Shown here one piece after another: positions 20,211 through 31,110 of a stretch of DNA of 64,000 nt. Source of the DNA: Tipula vernalis (Eukaryota > Arthropoda > Insecta > Diptera > Tipulidae); the NCBI GenBank assembly GCA_958295665.1, contig OY282558.1, positions 117,964,728 to 118,028,727 of the forward strand. The letters run 5' to 3'. The translations under genes and the position numbers were made by a program. Positions within the stretch are counted from its first letter, which is position 1. Every line of letters begins with the position of its first letter. The notes beneath the pieces were generated by a model that saw only the letters and a program-made list of their open reading frames with translations, was not told the DNA's origin and made no database searches.

Positions 20211-20726
20211 CTAGTTAACCATCATATTGAAGTTAAAATCACCACAGCAGAAAATCTTTTTATAGCTTATTAGGTATTCAGCAAAAATTGTTTGTAAACT
20301 GTTAATATCATTACTACAAGCAGGAGGTGGGTTGTAAATAACCAAAATTAAAATTTTACCAAAACTCCCAGTAAGTTCAGATGCTAGATATTCTACTTTA
20401 CCCAAAGAACCAGAGAATATTTTTTTAACCTTAAAAGTGGCCCAAAAATAAAGACCAACTCCACCCCAATTATTATTTATTCGATCAGATCGTAGCAGTT
20501 TATAATTATTAATTTGAAGCGACTTGTTAGAAATTTTACTACTAAGCAAAGTCTCAGTCAAGGCAAGAATATCAAATTGATATGTTTGAATAATAGTTAT
20601 GTCATCAAAATGTTTTACCAAGCTGCGCACATTCAAATGACCAAACTTTAAACAAGAATTATTATGTACCTGCAAATTATCACCTAGAACAGCTTGATTA
20701 GCTTCATCGATTGAGCCTGTATACAT
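20211..20726 (-). pseudogene. Non-LTR ORF2, endonuclease N-terminal part
   Basis: 171 codons of the EEP endonuclease: HLNVRS with N32, LALTET with E58, WGGVGLYF, YNPPP (131-135) and GDFN (D163, N165). These are the metal- and phosphate-binding motifs of AP-type endonucleases that nick the target. The frame stops after GDFNFNMMVN. The next segment (about 20210-20120) reads LNLHNLCYLPYKPTRI then NSLLDL in a different frame, and SDHD in a third, so at least two frameshifts separate this piece from the RT. Starts 30 bp after the ORF1 stop. Confidence 0.8.
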
Positions 20727-20755
20727 ATTATAATTATGTAAAAAAATGTTGTCAT

Positions 20756-21721
20756 CTAAACAAGTGGTGTGTCGATTACAGCTGGTATCCGAAATTTCAC
20801 ACGTGGAGTTAGAGATGCCCGAAAATTTTTTTTGTCAAATTTTCTAACCAAAATACCAATTGGCCAAGTAGCAGGATCCAGAGCCTTACCACGCAATTCT
20901 TCCATAAACCCCAATTTGAAGCACACATATTCCAAATCATTCAGATTGTGATTCTTTGGGACTAATTTAGAAATTTTACAGTTATCTGTATCTAAACAAG
21001 TTTTTGCCATAGCCAGGATTTCGTCCTCAGGAGTATTAGAAGCAAATCTTGAAATATGTATCCAAAACATTGGAGTAACCGTAATACCAAAATTATTCGG
21101 AACATTTTTAGTACCACAAATAGATTTAGTGACTACGCGCTGTGGAGTTTTAACTCCAACTTCACTAGCATTCATACATTTGCTTGGCTGATCCGGAGCA
21201 CCACTGTGAGAAGCTGCAACAGGCACAACTACAGGATTTTTTACCACTTCAGCAAATGTCGTACAAGAAGCACCGAAATTAGTAGGACTGGAAAATCCTG
21301 GATTTTGATCGTCGTCATTAGTTAAAGGCGATGTAACCACAGCTAAATCTTCATTCACACCTACAGAGGAATTTAAAGGCATAGATGTAATAACATTAGT
21401 TGATCTCAACTGAGGTAAACAATCCAAAATCATGCCGATCTTTTGTTTAAGCGAGGAAACTTCATCAAGCAACTTTTCAATGAAGGAATGCTGAGCATTA
21501 TCATCACTCAAATTATGTTTAATTAATTTAAGAAATGCTTTATTTCTTAAAAGTTCACGGCAATCGCAGCAGAACCACATGATATTTGGGCATTTCAAAG
21601 TTAGATTATATGCAACACGATCAACCTCAGCGCATCCATAGTGGAAAGTGTTACTACAAAATCCAGAGCAGCTAATCATTTGATTATTAGTAAACGCCAA
21701 GCTGCATTTACCGCATTCCAT
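20756..21721 (-). CDS. Non-LTR ORF1 protein with PHD finger
   Basis: 321 codons, apparently intact. Residues 3-54 form a C4HC3 PHD finger: C3, C6, C18, C22, H27, C30, C51, C54, with W49 two residues before the last pair as is typical. Residues 80-105 (IEKLLDEVSSLKQKIGMIL) look like a short coiled coil. Residues 220-310 (PMFWIHISRFASNTPEDEIL ... YVCFKLGFMEELRGKALDPATWPIGILVRKF) resemble the C-terminal RNA-binding or FP-like domain of insect ORF1 proteins. The family's role is to bind element RNA. It is the only unbroken frame of this element. Confidence 0.75.
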   Translation of the reverse strand: MECGKCSLAFTNNQMISCSGFCSNTFHYGCAEVDRVAYNLTLKCPNIMWFCCDCRELLRNKAFLKLIKHNLSDDNAQHSFIEKLLDEVSSLKQKIGMILDCLPQLRSTNVITSMPLNSSVGVNEDLAVVTSPLTNDDDQNPGFSSPTNFGASCTTFAEVVKNPVVVPVAASHSGAPDQPSKCMNASEVGVKTPQRVVTKSICGTKNVPNNFGITVTPMFWIHISRFASNTPEDEILAMAKTCLDTDNCKISKLVPKNHNLNDLEYVCFKLGFMEELRGKALDPATWPIGILVRKFDKKNFRASLTPRVKFRIPAVIDTPLV

Positions 21722-21980
21722 ATTATGATATTAACACAATGAACAAGAGAAAGAAATAGAAATGGCAATGTCAAATTAATATTTACACTATTGTCAAATT
21801 AATATTTACACTGTTTAAAAACTTAGTCACCAAACACTAATATTTACACAACACATAGTACATAGTTAATAATATTAAATATTAAATTATAATATTTATT
21901 TCACAAAATCGAATTCAAATTATTTTTTAAAATTTTCAAATCAGAGAAAAATAAACAAACGTCTGATCACTTGGAAAACT
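21722..21980. other. Probable 5' region of the non-LTR element and flank
   Basis: AT-rich, without a gene. Holds two identical 21-bp direct copies (21769-21789 and 21792-21812, starting tgtcaaattaat), period 23, possibly promoter repeats of the element or its 5' junction. Confidence 0.4.
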
Positions 21981-22004
21981 CGATTTTTTTGTAGTCTATA
22001 TCGC

Positions 22005-22300
22005 TCAATAATCGACATACCAAGCCATTATTGTCGGAGAGATCGATGTTACTCGACAAAACATCAGGAGCTAAGTTTTCTAGGCGCTTCTTATATTTAA
22101 TATGAAAGCCGCACTCTTGGAGATTTAAGCTTCAATGGGCAAGGCGTCCAAAAAGGTTTTCTTGTTCCTTCAACCACTTCCAACTGGCATGGTTTGTAGT
22201 GATAGTGAAAGGCAGTCCATCCATCTTTTGTAAGAAATTCCAAGCACTCCAACACAGTCACGCCATAGTTGCGCTGAGCTCCGTCGAGTTAACGCTGTTA
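22005..22300 (-). pseudogene. Gypsy RNase H remnant
   Basis: Readable in pieces as GAQRNYGVTVLECLEFL, then PFTITTNHASWKWLKEQE and LAPDVLS, corresponding to QRNYSITELECFAAVL, TDHASLKWLM and PDALSR of the intact element. Frameshifts join the pieces and the catalytic E and D of ELE and TDH are replaced (VLE, TNH). Confidence 0.6.
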
Positions 22301-22691
22301 TGTCTTACTGTTACCGATGCTGTAGTACGTGAGGTATAATTGAGATCAGATAAGATCCAGAAGCCAAATGGTGTGACCATGAATTAATGCAACGGTCAAC
22401 CAATCATAGTAAACTAAGTTTTATTCCACAATTCCTTTCAATCCAGACACGAACTGAATCTTGAAAGCCGGTGTCTGTCACAAGTGTAGTTAAACGAGTT
22501 TGTTTGAAACCAAAAACAGCTGGTGAAGCAAATTTTTGAAATTACATAGCTCTTTAGTATTTGTTGTTATTTATTAGATGCGGCGGGCTTGAAACTTTTA
22601 GCGGAAACTTTTGTTGAAGAATATATCAAAGAAATATTTTTAACACTTTTTAAAGAAGGTGATACAGTTGTTGATTATAAAGATAATGTGA
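22301..22691. other. Unassigned stretch inside the old Gypsy remnant
   Basis: Occupies the place where reverse transcriptase should be, but no RT motif is readable on either strand. May be an insertion or a highly decayed segment. Confidence 0.35.
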
Positions 22692-22935
22692 TTAAGATAC
22701 AAAATGCCTGAAAGAAGTAATCTCCCAAATATAACTCTTGAGACAAATTAGTTGAAAGATGAAAGCAAAAGGCACAGGAATTTTAATAAAATCTAGTGTA
22801 TACTTTCTTTTACCATTAGCAGTTTTAATTGGAGGAAACTTAACTAAGGGAAGATCTAAATTGTTCACAATCTTTGCCTGATAAAGAAATTTGAGCACCT
22901 CTATCTAACAAACCAACGTAGCAGACATTATTAAC
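22692..22935 (-). pseudogene. Gypsy protease remnant
   Basis: Reads GLLDRGAQISLSGKDCE, where the active-site DSG is DRG, then after a frameshift IKTANGKRKYTLDFIKIPVPFAF. Aligns with the protease region of the intact Gypsy. The lost serine and the frameshift mark it as dead. Confidence 0.6.
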
Positions 22936-23132
22936 TCAGAAATATTCCATTTGAAAATTTCCCGATTTTTCCAATATTGTTTAAAGCAGTTCAATATGGT
23001 GTTACGAGAAACCCTAGTAGAATTTATTTCAATGGAATTTTGTTTTGACATATTTGAAAAATAAGTAAGATTTATAACTGATTGTTGAATAATTAAGGGT
23101 CAATATTGGAGGCTGCTTCTACTCGATTGTTG

Positions 23133-23177
23133 TTCTATGGTTTTGAAATACTCAGGTGCATTACACCTGAAGCAGCA
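23133..23177 (-). pseudogene. Gag zinc-knuckle remnant
   Basis: Reads CCFRCNAPEYFKTI: a CX2CX4HX4C knuckle in which the histidine is Y and the last cysteine is I. Upstream of the protease remnant, as expected. Confidence 0.4.
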
Positions 23178-23915
23178 TTCCTACTGTTATCCTTCCGTAC
23201 TACAGCCAGCACTGGTAATGGTGAAATATGGGCGATCGTTTTCATTAGAACCACGGTTGAAATGTGACGGACGCACTGGAATAGCTTGACTTACGAGACA
23301 AAACAGCCAAATTTGCAGAATTTTGGACATGCTTGACAGGTATTGAATGTGAAATAGAACGTATTGTGGCCTTATCAGATCTTACGTTTGATTCACGTTC
23401 TATTGCCGAGGCATAACCCTGGTAAACTAATCACGCACTGACTTTGAATACTTTAGTCATAATCTTAATTTTAAATATAGGAGAGGGGAATGAAGCTTAT
23501 TTACCATTATTAGCATCTCAAACTGCATCTTTCAGACTGTTATACAGAAAATGAAGTTGCAAGGAAACCTTCTCGACTTCGATTATGTTTAGGAATCAAA
23601 GCTGGCTGAAGTTTTCCTAAATTGTAACAATTTTTGAATTTTATGAAAATCTGATCTATCCAAATACTGATTTAATTTTTTATTTTATTTTCAAAATTTT
23701 TTTTTGCTGTTATTTCGCAAACCATTTCTCCTTACCTTTCCAAAAGTTGATTTTGCTTATAAATATGTCAATGTATATGTGAATGCATAGCAGATTTGAT
23801 GAGATGGACAAATGGGGAGGAGATATGTTTGAGATATTTTTTTTTTTTGGAAAATGATCGAGAGGAGTGTGTTTGGTTGAAAAGTTTTTTTTTGGGATTA
23901 TTAAATGAATACATT

Positions 23916-23918
<3 letters not shown>
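23178..23918. other. Unassigned AT-rich stretch
   Basis: May include the rest of the decayed gag of the old Gypsy element (minus strand), but no frame is convincing. A 96-codon frame running into the (TA)n tract is an artefact. Confidence 0.4.
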
Positions 23919-25127
<1,209 letters not shown>

Positions 25128-25311
25128 TGGGTCGGCCCATGGATTTTGCACTCTCAACAGGGAGTTATAGATGTGTTCATCTTCATCACCGATTACCGTA
25201 ATCAGATGATGAAAAATTCGTTTTGCATCCCGCCCCTATCGGGATTCGAACCCGGTACCTCCCAATCCAACCGCCGCAGCTTTAAAAACTGCGCCGTTTG
25301 GTCGGTGGCAT
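25128..25311 (-). mobile_element. tRNA-derived SINE
   Basis: On the minus strand the sequence contains GGTTCGAATCC (25252-25242), an exact match to the RNA polymerase III B-box consensus, and about 40 bp upstream CGGCGCAGTTT (about 25296-25286), an A-box-like segment. The two lie in a tRNA-like head that does not fold into a proper acceptor stem, followed by an unrelated body (cccgcccc..., cgattaccgtaatc...). This is the structure of a tRNA-derived SINE rather than a tRNA gene. Its 3' limit is approximate and no poly(A) tail or target duplication was fixed. Confidence 0.6.
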
Positions 25312-25464
25312 AGATCTTTCCGTAACATTATTTTTATCCAATTTTTTAATTACTGCTGCTGCTAAAGATGTTTTCAAATTAAAAAATTGTCGGTCCCGTT
25401 TTTCAGAAAATCTCTTTGGTAGTTTTCTCTTCCACTGCAACCCGCTCTAACACAAACTGCTCAT

Positions 25465-25743
25465 TTGACACGACATTTTTCTAAGTATCAAATGGGTCCT
25501 CTGTTTAATGGCCAACTAATTAAGGATGCCGTTAACCTGAAAATTGTAGTTTGTGATAGACTCACAAACGAAAATATTAAAATATCGAATTATTTAAAGC
25601 AACAGCAAAACCTAAAAATAATTAGCAAAAGTGGGTATGAAAACCGTAGAATTTTTATTACCAAGAACAAACCGGTACAAATTGAATTATTCCTATGCAA
25701 TCCATTTCGACAAACACACAGCAACTTCACATCTATCAAATAG
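25465..25743 (+). pseudogene. Non-LTR ORF1 C-terminal fragment
   Basis: 92 codons. The pattern VVCDRLTNENIKISNYLKQQ ... YENRRIFITKNKPVQIEL follows the C-terminal FP-like domain of insect ORF1 proteins (xxLTxxNxxLxxxARxLK ... WTxxGKIFVRK). No N-terminal part is readable. Assignment is from pattern and from the ORF2 pieces downstream. Confidence 0.45.
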
Positions 25744-26065
25744 TAAGCAAACTTCCTTGTTATTATAATTATTATTAATTCTTCGTTAATATTCATTATT
25801 AATCGGCTCAAGAAAAAAATTGATTTTTTCTTGAGCCGAAAAGTAAAATAAAGGTAGATATAATTATTTTAACTAAAACATTTCTAGGCAAATCAGAAAT
25901 AAATTTTTTAAATTTTTCGGGGTATACGGGATTTCATTTAACTGTAGATAACAGGCCCCGTGGGGTTATTTGAATTTATTGTAAAAGCGAATTGTCATTT
26001 GAGTAGTTATACTTAGAAAATGATATTATTATTTTAAAATCTAAACTACTAAAATTTTCAATAAT

Positions 26066-26213
26066 ATGTATTAATAGACCGGATCATACTGATCTGGACT
26101 ATTTCTTAAACTATTTTAATACAATCCTATAGAAAGATCTTAGTGTTAATTTATTTGAAAACGAGAAAATTGACGTTGGAAAGAATAATCGCGCCCTCGC
26201 TATAAATAGTTTC
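26066..26213 (+). pseudogene. Non-LTR endonuclease fragment, upstream of the MITE
   Basis: Reads INRPDHTDLDYFLNYFNTIL, a stop, then the sister of the GDFN-x-DL segment (SVNLFENEKIDVGKNNR), ending ...NSF just before the MITE. Matches the YRPPxSxLDxFLxxLxxIL and GDFNIDLL blocks of EEP endonucleases. Confidence 0.55.
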
Positions 26214-26215
26214 CA

Positions 26216-27019
26216 CACACTTAAAAAATTAACTTTAATTTTTAATGCAAGCCTTGCATTATGGCTCATGTAATACAAGTTATTATTAAATTGTGAAGTA
26301 ATGATTGCATTAAAATGAATTTTAACGCAATTATGAAGATTTTTAAAGCTGTATTTGCATTAAAAGTTATTTTTAATAAAACTATTAAACAGTTTAAAGT
26401 AACCTGCTAAAATTGAAAAATTATATTAACATAAAATTCGCTAAAATAAGCGGACTGAAATGTACATATGAATAATAAATTCATGGGCGTGTTTTGCTTT
26501 ATTTATATAAAATTCGCTAAATCTAACTGACTAAATAAGAAATGAAATAATTGGGTTTTTTGATTTCTAAAATGTCTATCATATTAAAGGTAAGCTTTTC
26601 AGTTCCTAATTTATAATTTATTACCTTAGGCGGCTATAAAGTGAAGTAGCCCGCCAATGGAAAGATGATGAATGTTTAGTTTTTTAAAGTAAACTGCTCT
26701 CTGATATTTCGACCCTCAAGGCACCACAAATAAAGACCAAATGACCAAACTCCAGAAAAAAAGGACGCAACTTTTAATGCAATTTGCTTTAAAATTTCTT
26801 ATTTCTTAAATATTTTATTACTGCAGTCTTTGATAAATTTTAATGCAGTTGATTGACTGTTCTTCTACAACTTGTTATACATTCTAATGGAATGTTGCAC
26901 TAAAATTTAATGTAATTGCTGTATTACAAATTAATGCAAATTGTATTAAATCGTTTTTAATGCAAGCTTTGTATATGTAATGCAATTTACATTATATAAG
27001 CAATATTTTTTTAAGTGTG
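26216..27019. mobile_element. 804-bp MITE with cacactt terminal inverted repeats
   Basis: Both ends carry CACACTTAAAAAA-type inverted repeats (left 26216-26228, right 27007-27019), flanked by CA on both sides (26214-26215, 27020-27021). Removing the element with one CA rejoins the endonuclease reading frame exactly, which fixes the borders. The interior has no coding capacity and is full of ttaatgcaa/ttgcattaa motifs in both orientations, mainly near the ends. The 2-bp duplication is not TA, so the superfamily is uncertain. Confidence 0.75.
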
Positions 27020-27260
27020 CATATTGTACGAGTAAATAGTATTACCTCAGAATATTACACAAGAAAATCAACCATAGTTTCACTATTAGAACACGTGATT
27101 TATGATTTGGATAATAAAATGTAAATGCTGTTAGATGACATTTTAATAAGTGATCACAGATTTATTTTGATGAAAATATTAAAAAATAAACCACCTAACA
27201 ATAAGACGAAAATAGAAATTATTGATGAAAGGGCTGTCGCAGATAGTATACGTCAACTAA
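27020..27260 (+). pseudogene. Non-LTR endonuclease fragment, downstream of the MITE
   Basis: Reads HIVRVNSITSEYYTRKSTIVSLLEHVIYDL, then SDHRFILMKI, the C-terminal endonuclease pattern (VNxxTRxxxxSxSLIDHVxTD ... SDHRxI), with small breaks. Continues to a linker ending near 27260, where the RT should begin but is deleted. Confidence 0.6.
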
Positions 27261-27381
27261 ATTAAATACTGATAATATTGGTTTTGATACATTTTGCAGC
27301 GTAGTAAAGGAATTTATTTTGGCTGATACAAAAATAAATAATATTTTACCGATATATCAACAAATTGAATATTCATAGTTA

Positions 27382-27591
27382 TTGACAATTTTTAAAATTA
27401 ATGCACATTTGATAAAAACGAATTATACTACATTACAAAACGTCAATGTCACTAATCGAAATACTAGAAATGCTTTCAACTTTAGATTACCTAATTTTAA
27501 ATTAAAAAATTCAGAAAATAGTTTATTCTGTAGAGGTCATAAATTATTTAATGACCTACCCAATATAATTAAAGAAGGTTTTGGCTACTAG
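27382..27591 (+). pseudogene. Non-LTR ORF2 C-terminal fragment
   Basis: 69 codons reading LQNVNVTNRNTRNAFNFRLPNFKLKNSENSLFCRGHKLFNDLPNIIKE, close to the usual C-terminus of CR1/Jockey ORF2 (HxxxTRxxxxF.LP..+t...+SLfyxGxxLWNxLP). Ends at a stop at 27589-27591. Confidence 0.55.
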
Positions 27592-27793
27592 ACTAGAGGT
27601 TCTTTCAATATTCTATTTTTTTTAATTTTGGTTTAAGGGTACACTTTTTACAAAGATTCTTATGTTTCACATAAACATATTTATGTAGTTCGGTTATACT
27701 GTCGCTAAGATAATGAGAAAGTGTAAACACAAGTTTAGGTTTAATTACAATATGTTATGTAAAGATTTTCAGGAATCAGGATTTCTTACTATA
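27592..27793. other. Short unassigned flank
   Basis: AT-rich flank between the dead retroelement and the TA target of the next transposon. Confidence 0.4.
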
Positions 27794-27795
27794 TA

Positions 27796-29107
27796 CAGGG
27801 TGGCTGAGACCAAATGTTACTAACTTCACTCTGCTGTCATTTGTGTAGTTGTCATTTTCGCGCATTAATTTTTTGACAGATTGAAGTTTGGTTAGTTGTT
27901 TATATGTGGTCAATAAATAATTGTTCTAAATTAATATCTTAATAAAAAAATCGTAATGGAATTCAAACGTAATAGTGTAATTGCACTGTATTTGGGTGGA
28001 AATTCACAAACAGCAATAGTTCGTCAGCTCCAGCATTTGAATGTGAATAAAATGTTTGTGTATCGAACCATAACTCGATACAACGAAACTAGTAGCATCG
28101 CTAAACGCAACAGAGGCGGTCCTAAAAAGACAGCAACATCAAAAGAAATGATACGAAAGGTGAAGAAACGAATCCAACGAAATCCTCGTCAAAGTGCCAA
28201 TCAATTAGCCGCACGTCTACATGTTTCACGATACAGCATTCAAACCATATTGAAAAATGAACTACACTTGAAGCCCTACAAGATACAAAAAGTTCAAGAT
28301 CTTACGGAGGCACAAAAAAAAGTTTGGCTTGAAAGAACACGAGCATTGAAGGCCTTGGCCGAACGTGATGAGATTCCAAAAATTGTCTTTTCTGATGAGA
28401 AAATTTTCACCATTCAACAGCATGTTAATAAACAAAATGATCGTGTTTGGTTAGAGGACAAGTCCAACGATAATTTGGACACAAGAGTTGCCATGCGCAA
28501 GCAATCACCAGCTTATGTTATGGTTTGGGCTGCAGTTACTGCAGATGGACGCACTCCTCTGGTTTTCATCGAACATGGAGTCAAGGTAAACCAAGAGATG
28601 TACCGCCAAAAGATCCTAAACGATGCTTTGCTACCTTGGGCACGTAAACACTTTGGTACGAACCGTTGGACATTCCAACAGGACTCGGCACCGTCACACA
28701 AAGCTCGAGCGACACAGCAATTTTTACAAAATTGCGTTCCGCGGCTGATTTCGTCGAAAGAATGGCCACCATATTCACCAGACTTGAATCCCATGGATTT
28801 CTCCATATGGTCCATTTTGGAGAGTAAGGTGTCCACTAAAAAATACGAAAGTGTTGATGCATTGAAGTCAGCTCTTGTTCGAGAATGGAATAAAATTCCG
28901 CAAGCCCACGTTCGGTCAGCATGCAATGCTTTCTATGGAAGACTGAATCAAATAATCAAAGCCAAAGGAGGTCATATCGAGCAGTAACATGTTTTTCATA
29001 AAATGTAATATGTTTTCAACATATTCCACGAAATTTCAATAAAAAATAATCAAAATTAAAAAAATTACAGCGTTTTCATTTGGTAACACTTGGTCTCAGC
29101 CACCCTG
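27796..29107 (+). mobile_element. Intact DD37D Tc1/mariner-superfamily transposon
   Basis: 1312 bp, flanked by TA (27794-27795 and 29108-29109). Terminal inverted repeats of 27 bp (27796-27822 and 29081-29107), beginning CAGGGTGGCTGAGACCAA, match at 25 of 27 positions. It holds one complete transposase gene, with an AATAAA signal at 29038. Size, TA target and DD37D triad fit the maT-like branch. Everything needed in cis and trans appears present, so it may be active or only recently silenced. Confidence 0.92.
27956..28987 (+). CDS. Tc1/mariner-superfamily transposase (DD37D)
   Basis: 343 codons, uninterrupted. Cuts the element out at its inverted repeats and inserts it at TA. Residues 1-45 form a first helix-turn-helix (MEFKRNSVIALYLGGNSQTAI...), 50-58 a basic GRPR-like linker (KRNRGGPKK), 60-105 a second helix-turn-helix (ANQLAARLHVSRYSIQTILK). 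Catalytic acidic residues: D147 (FSDEKIFTI), D243 (QQDSAPSHKA) and D281 (SPDLNPMDF), with 37 residues between the last two. The block VMVWAAVTADGRTPLVFIEHGVKV lies between the first two. The start is the first ATG of the element, 160 bp inside the left end; the length is normal for the superfamily. The stop is 120 bp before the right end. Confidence 0.93.
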   Translation: MEFKRNSVIALYLGGNSQTAIVRQLQHLNVNKMFVYRTITRYNETSSIAKRNRGGPKKTATSKEMIRKVKKRIQRNPRQSANQLAARLHVSRYSIQTILKNELHLKPYKIQKVQDLTEAQKKVWLERTRALKALAERDEIPKIVFSDEKIFTIQQHVNKQNDRVWLEDKSNDNLDTRVAMRKQSPAYVMVWAAVTADGRTPLVFIEHGVKVNQEMYRQKILNDALLPWARKHFGTNRWTFQQDSAPSHKARATQQFLQNCVPRLISSKEWPPYSPDLNPMDFSIWSILESKVSTKKYESVDALKSALVREWNKIPQAHVRSACNAFYGRLNQIIKAKGGHIEQ

Positions 29108-29109
29108 TA

Positions 29110-31110
29110 ATGTATGCATATAGAAAGTTCATCCACAACTTGTTTTCGTGTAGTGATTATTGAAACAATATGTCAACCAACTTCTTATTCATAAACTTAA
29201 CTCAATAAACTATTTATAAAATGAATACGTAAAAGAAAGTCATCTTCAAAATGGATTTACTGTTTTCAAGGAATATAAATTTTCCACTTTAACAAATTCA
29301 AATAATTTCACAAAACTAAATTTAATTTCTTTGTTTTTTTTTTTGTTAAGTTTCCTTTTTTCGAAGTATAAACGAAGTGTTTTTTTGGAAAAATAAGAAA
29401 ATAAAAGTTTGGTTTGTTTGTTGAATCAAAACTAGATTTATTTATTTATCGCTCTCTCTCTCTCTCTATATATATATACATAACTTAATTGTATAAAGTT
29501 GCATAACTTTTGTAAAGCTGAGTTCAATAAATTATTTTGTGTTAAGGTGAAAATCAGACTTTTTGCATCCAGAACTCTTCGATTTTTCATTCAATAAATG
29601 TTTCAGCGTTGACAGCGTACACAAATAAAAAAAATTATTTTCAGTTATCTAAATAAATAAACGTTAAGAATACGAGATAAAAAAAAATACGTGACCATTT
29701 ATAGGATCATGTTTTGAATCGAAAATCGTTATGATTTTTGTGGACAATTTATTGCATTTCGCCGAAAATGTAAAAATAATTGAACGGAAATGAAAGGAAA
29801 ATTCAGATCGATTTTCTTTGTTTCCATTTTTTTGTTGTGCTCTTGTTTGGCCAAACCATTTAATTTTCGTCTCGTTGAATTTCAATTTCGAAAATTAAAT
29901 ATTATTTTAACAATTATAGGTACAATAAAGCATAAATAAGACGGAAATTATCTAAACTCTTATAGAAAAGTATGTTTGTTCATTCGAAAAGATTAACATT
30001 ACAAGAGATTTTTTTTTTGTTTTGTTTTGTGCCATATTATTCGGGATTAGTTGTCCTCAATTTGGCAGAATAATTTTATTTCTAGTTTTCGTCATTTTTG
30101 TTTTTGGTTTTTGGATGGTACATTTAAAATTAACCTAAAAGCATGAATTTTGTCTTGTTTTAATTTTTAATTAATCCCTGTTCCTGAATATAAAATACAA
30201 ATACAAAATAATAAGATGAAAAGGAAGTTTTAATTATTTTTTTGGAACAAATATGTACAGAGTACATGACACTAAGTATCTTATTTATTTATAAAAAGAT
30301 TTCGTCGTTTCATCGTCATATTTTTTTGTTTAGGTGATTCTTTGTAATATTTGGTTTTGGGTATATATCATATTTATTAATTAAATATTAATTACGAATT
30401 TAATTACGGGTATCAAGTTTTTTGTGTGTACAGAGTTTTAGTATATGATGAAAAGGTTAGTTAAAAATAACAAAAATCGGTTTATTACGGATTTTAATTT
30501 TTTTTTTTCTCTTAATTAATTTGCCAGAAGTTGTCTTTGCAACGTTACCTCTGGTTTTTAATCTCAGGTATATAGATTATCTATTGGTGAACTTGAAACT
30601 CCAACTTTTAAACCCGGAAGATTATAGTTCACAATAAATGTTAAGATATTTGATTTCACATCGCCCGAGTTCCTAAAGGTTTTAAAAATTAACTTTAAGT
30701 CTTCTATTAAACCCGATAAATTAAATGAAACTTTTCGATAATTTTCAATGTACAAGATTTGTTTATAATAAATAAATTAATTAATTAAAATAAAAAAATT
30801 TTATTGACAGAAAATCTCGATTCTACGAGCAAATCCAAGCATCTTTGCTGAAGACAGCAAAGTCCTCAATCCTAACAGTTACACAATTGTTTTAAAAAAT
30901 TTGGCTAAATCAAATTTTTTAGGGTTTTCAAAAAATTTTAGGTATGGATGGACGATTCTTTATGCACGTGAAGTTTTTCCTAAACTTCTCCTAAACCTTA
31001 CAATTCCTTTACACTGTTAAATTTGATTTTATTAATTTATAAAATCTCATCATTCTTGTAACGAAGCACTTAGAATACTATCATACAATTCATATTAATG
31101 ACAAAATAGG
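29110..31110. other. AT-rich stretch, no gene seen
   Basis: About 2 kb with no supportable gene. A short (CT)n-(TA)n tract lies at about 29452-29477. The 73- and 63-codon minus-strand frames at 29664-29885 and 30564-30755 have no motif. Confidence 0.5.

Larger units (their letters stand above)
17451..21750 (-). mobile_element. Decayed non-LTR retrotransposon, Jockey/CR1-like group
   Basis: Minus-strand element of about 4.3 kb: ORF1 with PHD finger, ORF2 with apurinic-type endonuclease and reverse transcriptase without RNase H, a short 3' UTR and a hexanucleotide tail instead of poly(A). This layout fits the CR1/L2 and related branch of the Jockey superfamily. ORF2 carries at least two frameshifts near 20060-20211 and two in-frame stops (18203-18205, 18125-18127). 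The 5' end and the target duplication could not be fixed; 21750 is approximate. Confidence 0.8.
21981..23177 (-). mobile_element. Old, internally deleted Gypsy-like element
   Basis: Minus-strand remnants lie in the order nucleocapsid (about 23133-23177), protease (22692-22935), RNase H (22005-22300), as in gag-pol. The reverse transcriptase is missing. The protease segment IKTANGKRKYTLDFIKIPVPF parallels IKTASGQPETILGHIRIPVTF in the full Gypsy element at 5302-13853, so the two are relatives. No LTRs were recognised. Confidence 0.6.
25465..27591 (+). mobile_element. Dead non-LTR retrotransposon, plus strand, split by a MITE
   Basis: Holds in order an ORF1 C-terminal fragment (25465-25743), an endonuclease fragment (about 26066-26213), an 804-bp MITE, the next endonuclease part (27020-27260) and the ORF2 C-terminus (27382-27591). 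Most of the reverse transcriptase is deleted. It is a different element from the minus-strand one at 17.4-21.7 kb. Confidence 0.6.

Noticed and set aside
25230..25311. Functional tRNA gene
   Set aside because: A and B boxes are present but the acceptor stem does not pair and the T stem is imperfect, so it is read as a SINE head.
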